Positions 34,932 to 47,627 of a DNA stretch of 64,000 nucleotides are shown one piece after another. The stretch spans positions 1,516,046 through 1,580,045 of the forward strand of contig BCHH01000008.1 of the NCBI GenBank assembly GCA_001599595.1, read 5' to 3'. The DNA comes from Beverwykella pulmonaria (lineage: Eukaryota; Ascomycota; Dothideomycetes; Pleosporales; Melanommataceae). Each line of letters starts with the position of its first letter. Position 1 is the first letter of the stretch. The notes beneath the pieces were generated by a model, which worked only from the letters and a program-made list of their open reading frames with translations, did no database searches and was not told the origin of the DNA. The position numbers were made by a program, and so were the translations under genes.

Positions 34932-35247
34932 ATGAAATCGTTCATCCTCCTCACAACCCTCATCGCCCTCGTAGCGTCCACGCCAATTTCCCCATCTCTC
35001 GAGCCATCAAGGATATGCACCAAGATATGCGCCCTTGGCCCAGAGCATCTCAACTGTGGGGAGGGCTGGGTAAGTTTTCGTATCTGCTCTCTAAGCGAAT
35101 AAAGAAGCCAATATATGATTAGACCGCTACTAAACTCCAGGACTTCAGTGTAAGTGCTGTATTTGAAGAGAATGGGTGGGATGGTGGGGTGTGGAAGATA
35201 GAACTAATTAGATTCAGATTTGCTGGGCTTGTTGTAAGGATGAGTGA
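34932..35247 (+). CDS. Small secreted cysteine-rich protein (effector-like)
   Basis: Exons 34932-35069, 35141-35149 and 35218-35247 give a 58-residue pre-protein. The first 17 residues form a signal peptide (MKSFILLTTLIALVAST). The mature part has six cysteines in the pattern C-x3-C-x8-C-x8-C-x2-C-C, from ICTKICALG through EHLNCGEGW to ICWACCKDE and a stop. Intron 1 (71 nt) has GTAAGT, CTACTAAAC and CCAG; intron 2 (68 nt) has GTAAGT, GAACTAATT and TCAG. The middle exon would be only 9 nt (Asp-Phe-Ser). Skipping it also keeps frame, so two 3-residue-different isoforms are possible. No named family is recognised; small size, signal peptide and even cysteine number fit apoplastic effectors or antimicrobial-type proteins. 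The call rests on consistent splice phases, without expression data. Confidence 0.6.
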
Positions 35248-37162
35248 GAATGAAAGGAAGTGGGGAGATGTGAAGGATGGGTTGAAGGAAATGGCCTTCA
35301 GTGATGCTACTCGTAGCATTCGATCCTACTTATCCTCATCGAAGTTCATCTTCATCACTGATCGAACATACGTACCACCATCATTGCGTGATGTTAGCCG
35401 CAATTACTATAGCTGTCTTCACCCCCAGCTCTTCTCAATAGCTCGATCCAGGTGCTCGCCAGTGTCATCAGATACGATTGAGTTTACAGCCCCGTTTCAA
35501 TAGCCCCGTCTCAGAATAACGCAAATTTCCACAAAATACATATAGTTCTGTGCTTGGTTCTTTATTGTGGGACTTTCAGTGCGAGGAAGGAACAACACTG
35601 GGTTGTCATCCGTTCACTTTAGAAAGCACGTCAAACCTAGATCCATATCTCCTTCCACCCTTGGTTTCCAGCAAGAACAGACATAGCATATATGCGATGA
35701 GTTTTTGGCATTCTCTACAATGTAAGACCAAACGTTATAGAACAATAAGAAAATTGCAGAAAGACCGTATGGGGGTTGATATGATATGTCGTTCCTATCT
35801 CGCAAAGTCCCAGCGCACTATGATGCCCATTTTAACAGTTTTACTTTCAAAATAAATATTTGATCAAAAAGAGGCACATAAACATGTTTCACAGCTCTGG
35901 TAAAGCTGCAGATCTGGGCGTGGAGAAGAAGAACAGAGCCGGAGGATAAAGAGTTAAAACATTTCGTGTCTAGTTCGCACACACACACACATGTCTTTCA
36001 GCCTTCCCAAATGCCCATCTGCTCTATAATTGTAGGCTATGGATACTTTACGAGCAAAAGGGCAATTTAAACTAGGTTTTCTGGTGTAGAGAGACTAGTG
36101 TGAATTCTGCATCTATATCGCATAGTCAACTCTCGCTTTCTGGTCTAACCTAAGCTAGCCAGAGAACAGTGCAATCTCTTATATGGAGCCTGATTACTCC
36201 AATTCCATAGCATTTGGTTCTTCTTATTTTAGAAAGAACTGGGCATGTGGCCGCTGTGATCACCTTTGCTAATAGTGTAGAACTATTTAGATAACGCTTA
36301 AAGTTGGACTTGTAGGCAAAGGGATTTGTATAACCCGCTGCTCTATACACTTCCACTTTAAGCATCTTTGTCCTTGTTACATTGCCAATGCACTAGCACC
36401 CGGTTTCCGATGCTTTTCTTCTGGGCTCATTTCAATGCTTGTTACAGTACACTTCTGCCGTACCTTATCATGGATATCAATTATCCCTTTAGCCCTATCA
36501 GAATACATACGGAGGGCCACAAACTCTTCTCGAATATGGAAATGTTCCATTTCTTTTTCTGAAACTTGTCTAACAGATCACTCCATAATATTTTGGGTTC
36601 TATCCCTTCAGTAAAGACAAATGAGATACAAAGTCATAAAACGTCCACTTTTGAAACTCCACACCATACGACTTCATTCTTGGCCATTTTCAAAGACGAA
36701 AAGGAATATCTAGTGCATAGTCGAATTTTATTTTAGAAAAGCGCAGAAAGCAGTGATGTGTGAAGAGAGAAGAAGGAGCAGAGTGTTAGGAGGGGGTCTA
36801 TATATGCTTCAGGCTTGTGTAATTTATTTTCCTATTTTCGGATTTTGCGTCCGCATTCACGGTTGCACATATGATAAATAGTTCACCAATTTTATTGTCA
36901 ATCTAGTGCATGACTTGGATGAGAACATACTTTGGCTGAAGGAAACCAAAATATAAGGCAGGGCCGAGCTGGATTTGGCATCCGGTAGCTAGGTCCACTT
37001 TAGCGTTGTTTCTGTTATTGTTGGTTTCACAGGGCTATTGCAATAGCAATAAAGGGGGTTCTAAGCAAAGTATTGATTCGTGTGTGTCTCTATCTGAGGT
37101 GAGGCTCAGGAGGTTGTATCATCCCTTTGCCGCCAAGCGTCGCTAGTGTCTCATGTGATAAA

Positions 37163-37192
37163 CACGTGATCACAACATCACCACGTGATCAC
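37163..37192. repeat. Paired CACGTGATCAC motifs
   Basis: Two copies of CACGTGATCAC (37163-37173 and 37182-37192), 8 bp apart, are followed about 10 bp later by a GATATATATTCC TATA-like element. E-box-like CACGTG pairs just upstream of a TATA element occur in promoters and in the U3 of some fungal LTRs. Which applies here is unknown. Confidence 0.5.
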
Positions 37193-37851
37193 CACGTTCG
37201 ATATATATTCCAACAGTTATAAAACAAAAGAATTTGTCACGGTCACTTTAGTTAGGAACACCTAGTTGTGAGTGAAGAAATAGAAAAATATAGAAGAGTA
37301 AAGAAGGTAATTTGTCACTTGCACTTCTCTTCACACAGTTCAACGTGGTTCATATTGTAATTTGTAATGCTTTTTCGTCCGCCTTTCAATGTGCCTTGTC
37401 TTATTTGGCAATACCACAGCCAGGAAGGTAATGCAAGGTATTCCAGTGGGATTTTTGCAGGCTATCCATTGATCCGTCTCCAATTATTCAACATCGTTAT
37501 TCTTTGGTCTACAACAAAGAGTCTACACCTCATGAGAAATATAATTTTAGAATTCCATCTCCATTACCACAGCGATGGTATTTTCAAACAGGAGACGACA
37601 TCTTGGGTTTATATATCCTTTTCTCCCTTCTTTCCTCACCCAAACTACATATTCAAAGTCCGGCAATGCACCCCGCACTGTTCCTAAGACCAAGTCCAGC
37701 GAACTCTTTACATGCCGAGTTTGCCAGTAGAATGTTAATTTAAGATCGACAAGTGCAAATTTGCACCACCAACGAGCTTTATTCGCGTATATTCTCTGAA
37801 TGTGTCCGTACGCAGGAGCGATACGGCGCAAAGTATGTCTAGCCCGACATG

Positions 37852-37874
37852 GGATCACGTGGTTATACCACGTG
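37852..37874. repeat. Perfect 10-bp inverted repeat centred on TAT
   Basis: ATCACGTGGT (37852-37861) and ACCACGTGAT (37865-37874) are exact reverse complements separated by TAT. Each arm carries CACGTG. A TTAAATA element follows about 25 bp downstream, repeating the layout seen near 37163. It may be a bHLH-type binding site pair or a relic of the same repeated element. Confidence 0.6.
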
Positions 37875-39239
37875 ATGCCCGTGCACGAGCGCGCCTCCTT
37901 AAATATCGCTCGCGTTCGTACATAGATTAGCAGAGCAATAACCAGAAACCTGTTGCCCACCCTACTATCCCCGTACGCTGTATACACCGTACAACTGTCT
38001 TATGCCTTGCCGACTAGTGCTCGCACCACTATGCAGCTAGCTGTAAGATCTCTATCAACAGAATGAAACCATTCGGCATTCTTTTCTTAAGCACCATAGA
38101 CATGAAATTTGGTGCGAAGATTTATGAGCTAGGACTCGCACAGGATGAGGAAAGAAGAGGATCGAGTGCTTCCAAAAGATGACTCAGTTTTGGTTTTAGA
38201 ATTGTGCAAGACATGCCATCTCTCGATTGATCTTTTGATAAAATGCAGAGCGCTGTCTGCGGAGAAGGAGAAAGAGGGAGAGAAAGAGAAGGAAAAGGAC
38301 AAGGAGACTAGAAAGTAGTTTATATGCCTGAGAACTAGCAGTTGTTAACGGGAGACCACAGTTTGGGCAGGAGACGAGATAACGCCTTCATCGTACCACA
38401 TCACTAACAAATAACAAATACACTCATGAATATGATCAGAATATTGTTCATAATCAGCGCCTACGTCTACAAAGCTCCCGAGATCCATCATAACCCCTCC
38501 ACTCTCATCTCAACCTCAGCTTTCGCATCAGTCATATCCCCTATCCCATACAAGTAAACAGGCATCTTCGCTTCCACCCTACCTACTACATAACACACAG
38601 CGTGCAGAAACAAGTCATACAATCATATAGCTTCCCTACCATACAGCACACACAGTGCAAAAAACAAGAGAAAGACGCCAATAATTCCCCAACTCGCGGC
38701 AATATCCCAGCGGCGAAGAGTAGTGTTGGGGAACAATGCATATGCCATGCCCATGCGTATCCGTGAACCATTAAAGCACCGAGCCAAACAAAACAAGCAA
38801 GGTTGTGATACTCCGAACATGGCCGTGGAAAAAGTCATAAAGGTTGACGATGGTGCGAATCGAATCGTATCGTCAACGGGGGTGTTGTGAAGATGCTTTT
38901 GAGTTTTTGTTTGCTGTAAACGCCGAGAAGAGGACGCTCAACCATGGTACAACCAAAGGGTTTGCTGAATGTAGTGAAGGATGATGAAAAGGTGTGCATC
39001 GTCGTCGGAAAATGTCTCCACCTATCGTCTCGATCACGCAACACAGCCTTTCGTAGCCAAGAAAGCGAACCGTCCAGAGCGGACTAACAACCAAATGCGT
39101 AACGTAAATGTCGCAGTGTCCAAGACGAAACCGAAGGTCGTCTTTGTTCATACATTTGTAACGGTGCGCCATTTTTGCATGCCATATCTAGATCAAAGAC
39201 CCAAGGCGGCGAACAATCCAGATCCCAATCAAATGCATT

Positions 39240-42200
39240 TTAGCTGGTATCCATCATATCCGCCATCTCAACGTCGTGATGATTATCGAACAAGACATCA
39301 TCGTCCGGACCGAAGTTGCCTTCGAAAATTGTCGCTGCTGCCCGACTCCTGCTCTCGACCCACTGGCAACCGCCACAGTGAAGTACTTGATCGATCACAG
39401 GTCTGAGAATCGGATTCTCGGCCATCATCCACTCCACCATGCGATTCAAGGAGTTTATGTCGCTGGGATCCATCATGAAGCGAGGTGCCTTCGCAAGCTG
39501 CTCCTGTTGCCAAGTGGGTAGAGAAGTACTGCCATTTGACTCAGCGGATCTATCGACAATCTGTGGTTCGATGATGGGGTGGCCATCGGCATCGCGGTCT
39601 AAGGTACTCTCCGAACTCCAAGTCAAGCTTGGCATACCGGAGAAGTCGCCGGAGCGTAATTGTCTCCATGATGCACCGTTCTCCGGAAGCTCACTGTTAG
39701 AACCGATTTCGAGCATGATCGCGCCGAGCGCGTAAATATCAGATGGTTTGTCTGGGCGGCCGTTCAAAAGTTCAGGGGCAAGATAATGACGGTCACCCTC
39801 CCCGTCGATATGTGGAGGTGCCGGCCATGCACTAGCTAAACCGAAATCGCCAATCTTCAACGCGCCTCCAAAGTCAATGAAGATGTTAGCAGGTTTAAGA
39901 TCAAGATGCATGTAACCATTGTCGTGGATATGCTTGACGCCCTATGTGTATGTTAGTATTGTATAGAATTACTAGTTTTGAGGAGCGAACATACCGATGC
40001 AATCTCCAGCATTATTTTCCAAATGCGGAAATCATCTAGTCGGCTTATGTTGCCCTCCTTGGCAAGGAAGGTAAACAAGTCGCCACTCTCGCAATATTCC
40101 ATCTGCATGTACAGATGGTTTTCGAATTCCCAGTGCGAGATAAGGGACACGATATGCTCGTGGCCGCGCAAGTCTTGGAGAATTTCCACCTCACGCATCT
40201 TTTTCGCCCGGTCGGCAGCCCCGAAGTATGGCTTCTTGGTCTTCTTGACAACCCAGGCCTGGCCCGCTGTAGATGGGGAGGCAAGGGCGCCAACAGGGCT
40301 CCGCACTTTGTAGACGAAAGAAAATTCACCGCGCTTTTCCATCACCTCGACGCTATTGAATCTTGACGTCAAAGACGTGTCAATGTCGTTCTTGGTCAGA
40401 CCCGCAAGAGCAATCGGTTTGGTGACACCGAAATAGCTGGAGCTATCGCGTGGTGTCGTCGGCGTTGCAGGTGGAAACGGGTTGCTGTTCAAGCTATTAC
40501 CAAATGGCAGAGACCCTCGGCGTGGTCCAGAGATGGAGAGATTGCTTGGGTCGGGTGGACAGAACGACTCGTTCGGCGTGTGTGGGGACGAGGCACCAAA
40601 GACTATGGACAGGGGGGATTTATTAGCAATGTTTAAACCGAAGGGGGGTTGCAGCGTGAATTGCAGGTGAAATTGAATAGGAGGGGGAGGATATATCACA
40701 AGCTGCGGACTCCAAGCCTCTACGTGAAGGAAAAGGTTCTTCGTCTAGCGAGCTTAAATAATGTTGGGAAGGAGAGAACTCACCATTCTGTGTATTGTTC
40801 GCTTGCGGAATGCTTATGTTCGGAGTCTGAGGTGCGGCGAATGTGTCATTACCAAGGGAGGTGCGTTGACGGAAAGTCTTCCGCCTCAAGCTGCTCTCCT
40901 TTGACCGTCGGCCAGAGCCATCGTTCGCCTTGGTAGGGGTCGGCGGCATATCGTCCGCGCTCGATTGGCTATCAGTCATATGATTGCCAGACGGCGAGAT
41001 GGAAACGTCCTCCCCGTCAATACTCGCGAAACTAGCTCGTCGCTGGTGGTTGCTACCAAAGCTCCCAAAGATGTTGACGCCTTTACCGAACGACTCCGTC
41101 AAAGTCTTAGAGGCATGCACGCTGAAGGGAGTACTCGGGGTGCCAAATTCGTGGGATGGCTGCGAGGGCTTACCGAAAATGCTACCACGCTTGGCCACGG
41201 GAGTATCCACTACGGCCGGAGGGAAAGACATACGCTTGGATGGCGTATCTGGCATGACGTAGCCTCCGTTGTTGCCGAGAAGTTCGTCCACATTCCGGTT
41301 CTTCTTGGATAAAAGACCGGTGGACATGAACGCGCTCGGGTTGGGTCTCGGCATCCTATACGCGGCAGGCGTTGCAAATGAACCTTCGAATGATTCCTCA
41401 TCCTCTTGTGTGGGCTGTGGCCGAGTTGTACCGATGGGGAGTGATCGGGAGAAGTTGTGATGCTTCGGGGCAGCTGGAGGGGGTCCAGACTCCGTAAGTG
41501 ATGGGACTCCGTTCAGGATATCAGTCATCAAAGGAGGATGCGGGATTGACGGAGACTGCGTGAGGGCGTTTGACAATGGGTGGGGTTGGTGGTTACCAGC
41601 GCCGCCACGTATGAAGGCCTGGTGTGGGATGGACCGCTGGGGTTCAAAGTTTCCGGATTTTCGAAAGGGAGACTGAGTTGTCCCTGAGCTGTGTCCAAGA
41701 GAGCTGTCAAGCGACATCCGATTCCTAGATTTTGACGCCGCCTGCATAGGGAGGGCGAACTCGCCGTCGTACATCGGCTTTGGCCGTGGGGTGCTCGAAA
41801 ATTGCCGCTGGGATAATGTGGACTTTCTCAGGGAGGTGGTCTTCCGCAGTGGTGTGTTGACGTTGCTCAGCGGGGCAGAGAACGAGAATGGGCTTCCATT
41901 GTCGACGTCAGGTACTTGTCGCGGTTCCTCTCCAGACAACCGCGACGTTGGTCCATGCTCAAAGACGTCAAAGTCGGCACCGAAGCTGGATGCGCCGTGC
42001 AGACTTCTTCTCTTGGCGATGGGGCTTCCGCTTCCCTGGTCTGCGGTGTCCAAGTTCATCACCCCATCGCTCCGTTTGAGGGGGCTCGATTTCATGGGAA
42101 CCATGCAGTTGGCGCCTGGCGCACTGGGGTCTTGTTGTCTGGATCGGGCGAACTCGAATTTTATCGGCTTATCGTTAATGTCGTATCGCGCGACGAGCCT

Positions 42201-42710
42201 CTGGTCGGTACCCATTTTTTCAAGGTACTCCGCGCTGATCCTGCGGACGGGATAGTTCTCCTCTCCGGAAGGGCGTCTGGGGGCGAAGGGACTCGCGTTT
42301 CCTTGGTCTGTCGAATCACCCAACACTCGGCGCGGGCTCTTGGAGTTGGGCCGGTTGCGCGGCGATGATCGGAACGGCGCAGTGCGGCGGAGGGTAAACT
42401 TTTTCTTGGTGGTTGTTGCGGGTGTGTGGGAGTGAGGTGAGTCGGGGCCAGTGGTGGGGGGATTGGTGTCTCTGAACTGCCGCGGGCTGAAGGCGCGTGC
42501 GAGAGCGAGAGGTGAAATGGGTGAGCCGGGTGAGTCAGATTTGCGCAGGTGAAAGCGCGAGGGTTTGGATGGCGACCTCGACAGAGAACGCCGAAGTTGC
42601 TGGATCGAGGAAAAATGGGTGCCGTCCATGCGATAGCTGTGCGGGTGAGTGGGAGAAGGCAGGTGCATGGTACCTCCGGGCTCGGGGTGCGGCGAATAGG
42701 CGAAGTCCAT
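39240..42710 (-). CDS. wee1: Wee1-family mitosis-inhibitor protein kinase
   Basis: Three minus-strand exons (42710-40784, 40602-39995, 39941-39240), introns 181 and 53 nt, give 1078 residues. The first about 700 residues are disordered and rich in Ser/Pro, with many SP/TP sites (SPISPLALARAFSPRQF, TPSKRMSFPP) expected of a Cdk-regulated protein. The kinase domain (about 730-1040) shows a glycine loop (GEFSFVYKV), Lys in WVVKKTKKP, catalytic loop HLDLKPANIF and DFG in IGDFGLAS, followed by GEGDRHYLAPELL. HxDLKPxNIF together with GDxRYLAPELL is typical of Wee1/Swe1/AnkA, which phosphorylates the inhibitory Tyr of Cdk1 and delays mitosis. The second intron has a textbook TACTAAC branch. The long, pyrimidine-rich upstream region suggests a long leader. 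Confidence 0.93.
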
Positions 42711-45700
42711 AGTCGAGAATTGAAGGATCGCGTGACTGTGTCGAAAGGTTTGCTGTCGCGCAGTAATGGGAGCGACGTGATGCGGTGTTGCTATCCACAG
42801 CACGAGTGTCGTCCAAAGGTTAGTGTTGGTGGGAGGCAGCAGCGGGCATTGAAGAGGAATCCGGCCTTCAATCAATCGATAACGATAGCGCAGGTGTTGG
42901 CGGGCTGCAGGGCGCGCGGCGTGCTATGAATACGTGGAATGCTGTGATGACACTGAGCCGGTCTGGTCCGCAGGAGCGCCGTTCTCGATCTTCGTCTCTT
43001 CCAGACGAATCCCCTCAGCGAGCGATGGCGGTGGCCGTGTGTGCCCGGATGATCTCCATGCAAGGCCTGCGAGCGTGGTGGTAGAGTGAAGCGCGGGAGA
43101 AGGCGTTGTCGATGAGAGGGCGGAGAAGGAGTGGAACGTTGGTGGTGCTCGTGGCCGTAGGCGATTCGTCGTGAGCGGGTGACGTGTGGAGTCGTGGCCG
43201 AGGCTGGAATGCGCGTGGGTGCGTAAACAACAATAGCGAGCAGGGGCGACGGCGGCGAACTCCAAGGATAGCAGCACCGGTACGGATGCAACTGAGGATG
43301 GGAGGTGCGTTCGAGGGCGCAGGCGACGAAAAGGCCCTTTCTGAGTTGCTCTGCGACCGGAGGGGGATGGGGAAAGAAGAGGAGGAGAGACGCGCTGGGC
43401 TCGCGTTCGAGGATTCTTTTTCGCCTGGCCACTTGTTCGGTGGGCCGTGCGCATCCATCCGAGCGCCCTGCAGGTGGCCGTTGGAAGCAGCACGTCGCCG
43501 AGCCGCGTGGTCGAATCGTCTGCGCCGCCTGCAGAACAAAGAAGCACCTCGGGTGCCAGTCCAATGTACCTGTATGAGCACGCAGCCGCCAGAACGCCGT
43601 GCAGCCAGCTGCAGATTCTATTTCCTCTTTCTACGGGCGTACCACTGTTGTGCGGCGTGTTATTCGCCACCCAGACGCGTTTGTTGTTGTGTAAACAAAC
43701 TTTCCGGGCGATCACCTTCCACAGTCATGGTGTCGGGCACGCAGGGCACCGTCGACCCTGGGGCCTGAACTGAATCGTCGCAATCCCTCACGATGCACCA
43801 GATTGCACTAGGATGCCCCCTTTCCTGCCAGATTTGACCGTGCCAATGTTCAGATGAGGCAATTTCTCGACCTTCATGCGAAAAGGGGGCTGCTCGGGAG
43901 CGGGCCGCCAGGACAGAACGAGCAGAGGGACAAATTTAGGAGGTTAGCTCTCCGCATTATGATTTCTTCTGCAGCACGCACGCCCGCAAGCATGGAATGG
44001 TTAGCTATCGTCTATCGATTGAGACGCCAAAGTCCCAATCGATATGCCTCTGATACACTCGCTGTGCGGGCGCCTCGCGGGGATTGGCCGCCGAGCCCTC
44101 CCACGAACATCGTCGCAGCCACAGCACGACTGTCCCCCGTCGAGCGGCGGCTGAAGGTGGGCAATCAAACTGTACGACGGCGGCTCTGCTTTCAATAAAG
44201 GAATATCACCGCTTATATCCATTTACTGGAAATAGGACGCGTTGCTTTGCAATAATAACACATCTCAGCCCAGCTCATAGCCCATCTCTCCGACGCACCA
44301 CCTGATCTAACGTTTCTTTTAGACTGTCTTGTGTATCTTCATGTCAAGACCGATTTATTCGCGCTATCGACATCCTGGCATCTTCTAAACCTTGGGTTGA
44401 GGGGCCGCTCCCGCTGTTCCTGCAGTTTCAAGGACGGCTCCAATCAGCCTTACCCATGGATCATGGCCTTCCGTTAACGCGTCATTCATATACACCTTCT
44501 ATTTCCTTGCTTGTGTCTCTAAAAAAAACTAAGAAAAAAAACCAATCTCACGCGCTCACTCTTGAAGCTTAGCTAAACCTTCCTGCGCCTCCATCACAAC
44601 ACCAAAGTCAAATTCCCCTCGACACGCGCTAACCTGAGCCGGAAGCGGTACTGCACGCATTTCATTGGCCCACCTCTCCCCACTTCAGACTACGCAACTT
44701 TGGGCTGACATGAAACACACGGCGTTGCCCGTGTCGCGGCTTGAGTTGTGAGCTGTCGGAGACCGATGCGCAAGACGTGGTCCATGTCGGATGTCATCAG
44801 ATTTAGATTTCCGAAATGACGTGCAGCGCATCAGCCTCGTCCTTCAGGTACCAACACAGTCAGCGCTCGGGGAATCTGGGGTTGTATGGAGGAGAATTGG
44901 TGATTTGTTAGTTGCCGATTGCCAGGGAAACTGCCTTGTATCAAACCGCTATGTCTCAATCGTATATGGAATGGGCATATGCCTATATCCAACTTGCTGT
45001 GCCGCAAGCACGTTGGATGACATGTATGAATGTCTGATCAACCCAACCCGAAAACCCCAAGCCCAACCAGCCAGGTGTCGCCTCCAAGTCATGTCTTGTC
45101 CAAATTGAAAAGTAGACCTCATGACCGTTCGACGCCCTCGATCTGCATATCCTCATTTGGAAGAGTATAGGTATCCTTGTCCAGTATTTACCAGCTATCC
45201 CTCCCCATATCGAGACTTACTGCATAACATCACAGAATCTTCACTCCTCATCCCCTCAAGGTCCAGGCTCTTCTAGCCGTTAGTGCCGTGGAAATCTCCA
45301 TTTCAAACGCGTGCTTGTTGACCCCTGCCCATGTTTTGCCACTTTGTTGCCACTCTTTTCAAGTTGGTGGCGTGCCAACATTATGATGATGAGTCGTAAC
45401 AAGCGCAGCGAAAGTTGCTTCAGGTACGGCGCGAGAATGAGGTGTATATGATCTTTAGTCCAAGTGAAGGTATCAACAGTGGGCGCTTGAGTTAATATGC
45501 CGTGTGCTTGCTGACCTCAAATTACCATGTTCGATGTGCGAGTCGAACTTGTCATTGGAGTAATCGACGGTGTAGATCGTCTTATGTTGATCGTAGGACT
45601 ATGGTCCGGAGGTCGGGGTTTAGGCATGCCAAGCCTCGAAGGCAACTCCTCCAGAGTGGCGCGTCGCGTTCGTAGAAGGAAGCATCCTCGGGATCGAAGT

Positions 45701-45796
45701 ATCAGCTCTTATGGAGACGTGAGAACGGGAATCCCAGTCCCGTACTCGAAAGCTGATTCTCTTTCCGTCGCATTGACTACAGCCTACCGTAAGCAA
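42711..45796. promoter_or_regulatory. wee1 upstream region and spacer to the next gene
   Basis: Minus-strand pyrimidine-rich DNA from 42711 to about 43700 probably represents the wee1 promoter and 5' leader. Frames here lack good starts and have skewed composition, so I do not call them. ACGCGT (the MluI cell-cycle box consensus) occurs at 43675-43680, 44477-44482 and 45307-45312. 44520-44545 has two A-rich runs. 44800-45796 shows nothing convincing and includes the 3' flank of the transcription-factor gene. Confidence 0.45.
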
Positions 45797-47627
45797 TTAC
45801 CACCACTCCACACAAGGATGAACAGTGGTACCAATCGAGAAAAAGAGGATGCCCAATTCATCTGCATCCTCGAGCCAAATTTCTGATCTCCTCTCCAGCG
45901 TGGTACCTGCCTGTATCTCAGCAAACTCCCGCATCATGTATGGGCAGTCGCCCCATTGGGCCAGCCATCGTGTGTACAAATCTTCCCATTTCTCTTTCGT
46001 TTCAGCCTGCCAAAGGAACTTTGGAGCGGGGGCCGGCATGAAGCCGAGCTGGCTACATTCAAAGGAGGGTAGGTTGTGGTAGATGCTGTAAGACCAGTGG
46101 AGGAGGTAGAGCGTGAAGACTGCGCGGCGCTTGGCTGTGATGTGGACCCAGGATTCCCAGGAGGGGCGCTCATTGTCCCGCTCTTCTACCAACATCATCC
46201 CTGTTTTTGCGACATATGAAACCACTTTTCGGAGTGCCATGAAAATGGCGGGGTCGACTAAGGAGACGGAGAGTTGGCTTTTGCCGGGGAACATAAGGAT
46301 TACTGTGTACATAACGAGGGCTTGCATGGCTGAGAGGAGATTTCTTTCGTCCATTGACCAGTACTGCGATAAGAGTCAGCAAGCAGTACATCATTGAATT
46401 GTGTTTTCTTACTTGTTCGAAGAGTGATCGCATCTCTTGTATGATCGTCTGGCGGACAATCTCAGTTGCACCATCGCTTTGGCCTGCCCACATTTTTGAG
46501 ATGGTGATGCAGTTGGTCATTGGTTGTAGTATTGTATCGGGGCTGGTATGAACGAAATGCAGCATTGGTGGTATCTGAAAGTTCTTTGAAAGCATTTTGG
46601 GCCATGTCTTGATAACTCGAAGTAGAGTCTCCATGCTGTGTCTCACTAGTGGAGGGGTCGACTTTGAAGGGCCCGGATTCCAAAGTAGCCAATCGTCGTA
46701 CGCAAATTCATTACTGTCAGGTGAGGTTTCAGTGCTGGTATTTGAAGCTTCGACATTAAGATGCGTGACCGGTGCAGCTAAAGGATTTGAGAGGCCGGTC
46801 GTTGCCCATTGAAAATTTGCAAAAGGGTCCTTATTTGTTGACAGGAGATTGATTTGATCCGCTGTTGATATCGATGGGCTGATGAATCCGAATGATGGGA
46901 AAGATAAATCCAAGTCATAGTCTACATCGTCACTTTAGTACCAGTTAGCCATGTTCTCGAAATGTGTTTTCAGCACGACTATACCCAGATCATGCTAGGT
47001 GCACGTGGACCCCGTTTATTTGAGCGCCATGATGCGTCCAACGAGCTTAGAGTGGTATAAACAAAGGTGAAAGCCAAATGAACATACTTGAAGAGAAGCT
47101 GTGGCGTATCTGTGAGGCTGATAGGCACCGTGCCTACGGTCGGATTAAGGTTATCGCTCCTGCCATCTTGTACCTGCATACTGACATCTATCGAACCATC
47201 TTCCATAGAACACGACGACGATAGCCGAGTCCCCCTCGTCATTGGGACAACATACTCGCATGTAGTATCGCGTTGCTCACATCTTGTACATTTTGGACGT
47301 TGTAAATCGCACTTCGTCTTCGAATTCGTGCCTGTTAACGAGAATGGACTTGATCAGCCTAAAACTTATGGCAGGTTGAATACATTCCGACCGTGCTGGG
47401 CGCGCGTGCTGCCCAAAATGAGAGTACGACATTGAAAAGGATAGCAACATACACTGCCGACACGACTTCTGCCGCAAACTAGGGGCTGGGCCCGGTGTAC
47501 AACGTTTATTGTGCCGAACTAGGGAAGATTCTGCAGCAGGTCAACCAGCATTTCCGGAAAGTAGAGAGGGGTTCGGACTTTGAGTAAAAGTCTTCTTGCA
47601 TATCAGACACTTAAAATGGGCGTCCAT
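45797..47627 (-). CDS. C2H2 + Zn2Cys6 dual-finger transcription factor
   Basis: Five minus-strand exons (47627-47579, 47518-47453, 47331-47088, 46932-46413, 46363-45797) stay in frame through introns of 60, 121, 155 and 49 nt and give 481 residues. The N-terminus is an unusual C2H2-like finger (FKCLICKKTFTQ followed by IRHNKRC), immediately followed by a Zn2Cys6 cluster assembled across an intron (KSCRQCTNSKTKCDLQRPKC then TRCEQRDTTCEY). A region with LEVEASN/TSPDSNEF-type acidic and Ser/Thr content leads to the fungal-specific middle homology domain (RVIKTWPKMLSKNFQIPPML, SLFEQYWSMDERNLLSAMQA, FTLYLLHWSYSIYHNLPSFE). It is a nuclear DNA-binding regulator; targets are unknown. It is divergent from the VOC-family gene, separated by 706 bp, so it might control that neighbour. 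The intron 3 acceptor (AAAG at 46933) was chosen by frame. Confidence 0.8.

Larger units (their letters stand above)
35248..39239. other. 4 kb AT-rich gene desert
   Basis: No supported gene. Contents noticed: a CA dinucleotide run at about 35978-35991, paired CACGTGATCAC motifs at 37163-37192, a near-perfect CACGTG-centred inverted repeat at 37852-37874, and a purine-only stretch of GAGAAGG/AAAGAG type at about 38262-38312. Several ATG-started frames exist but have no domain, splice or codon evidence. 38400-39239 is the wee1 3' flank. Confidence 0.5.

Noticed and set aside
42872..43715. Overlapping long minus-strand frames upstream of wee1
   Set aside because: The composition is pyrimidine-rich promoter or leader DNA, the frames overlap each other, and no motif or consistent splice structure appears.
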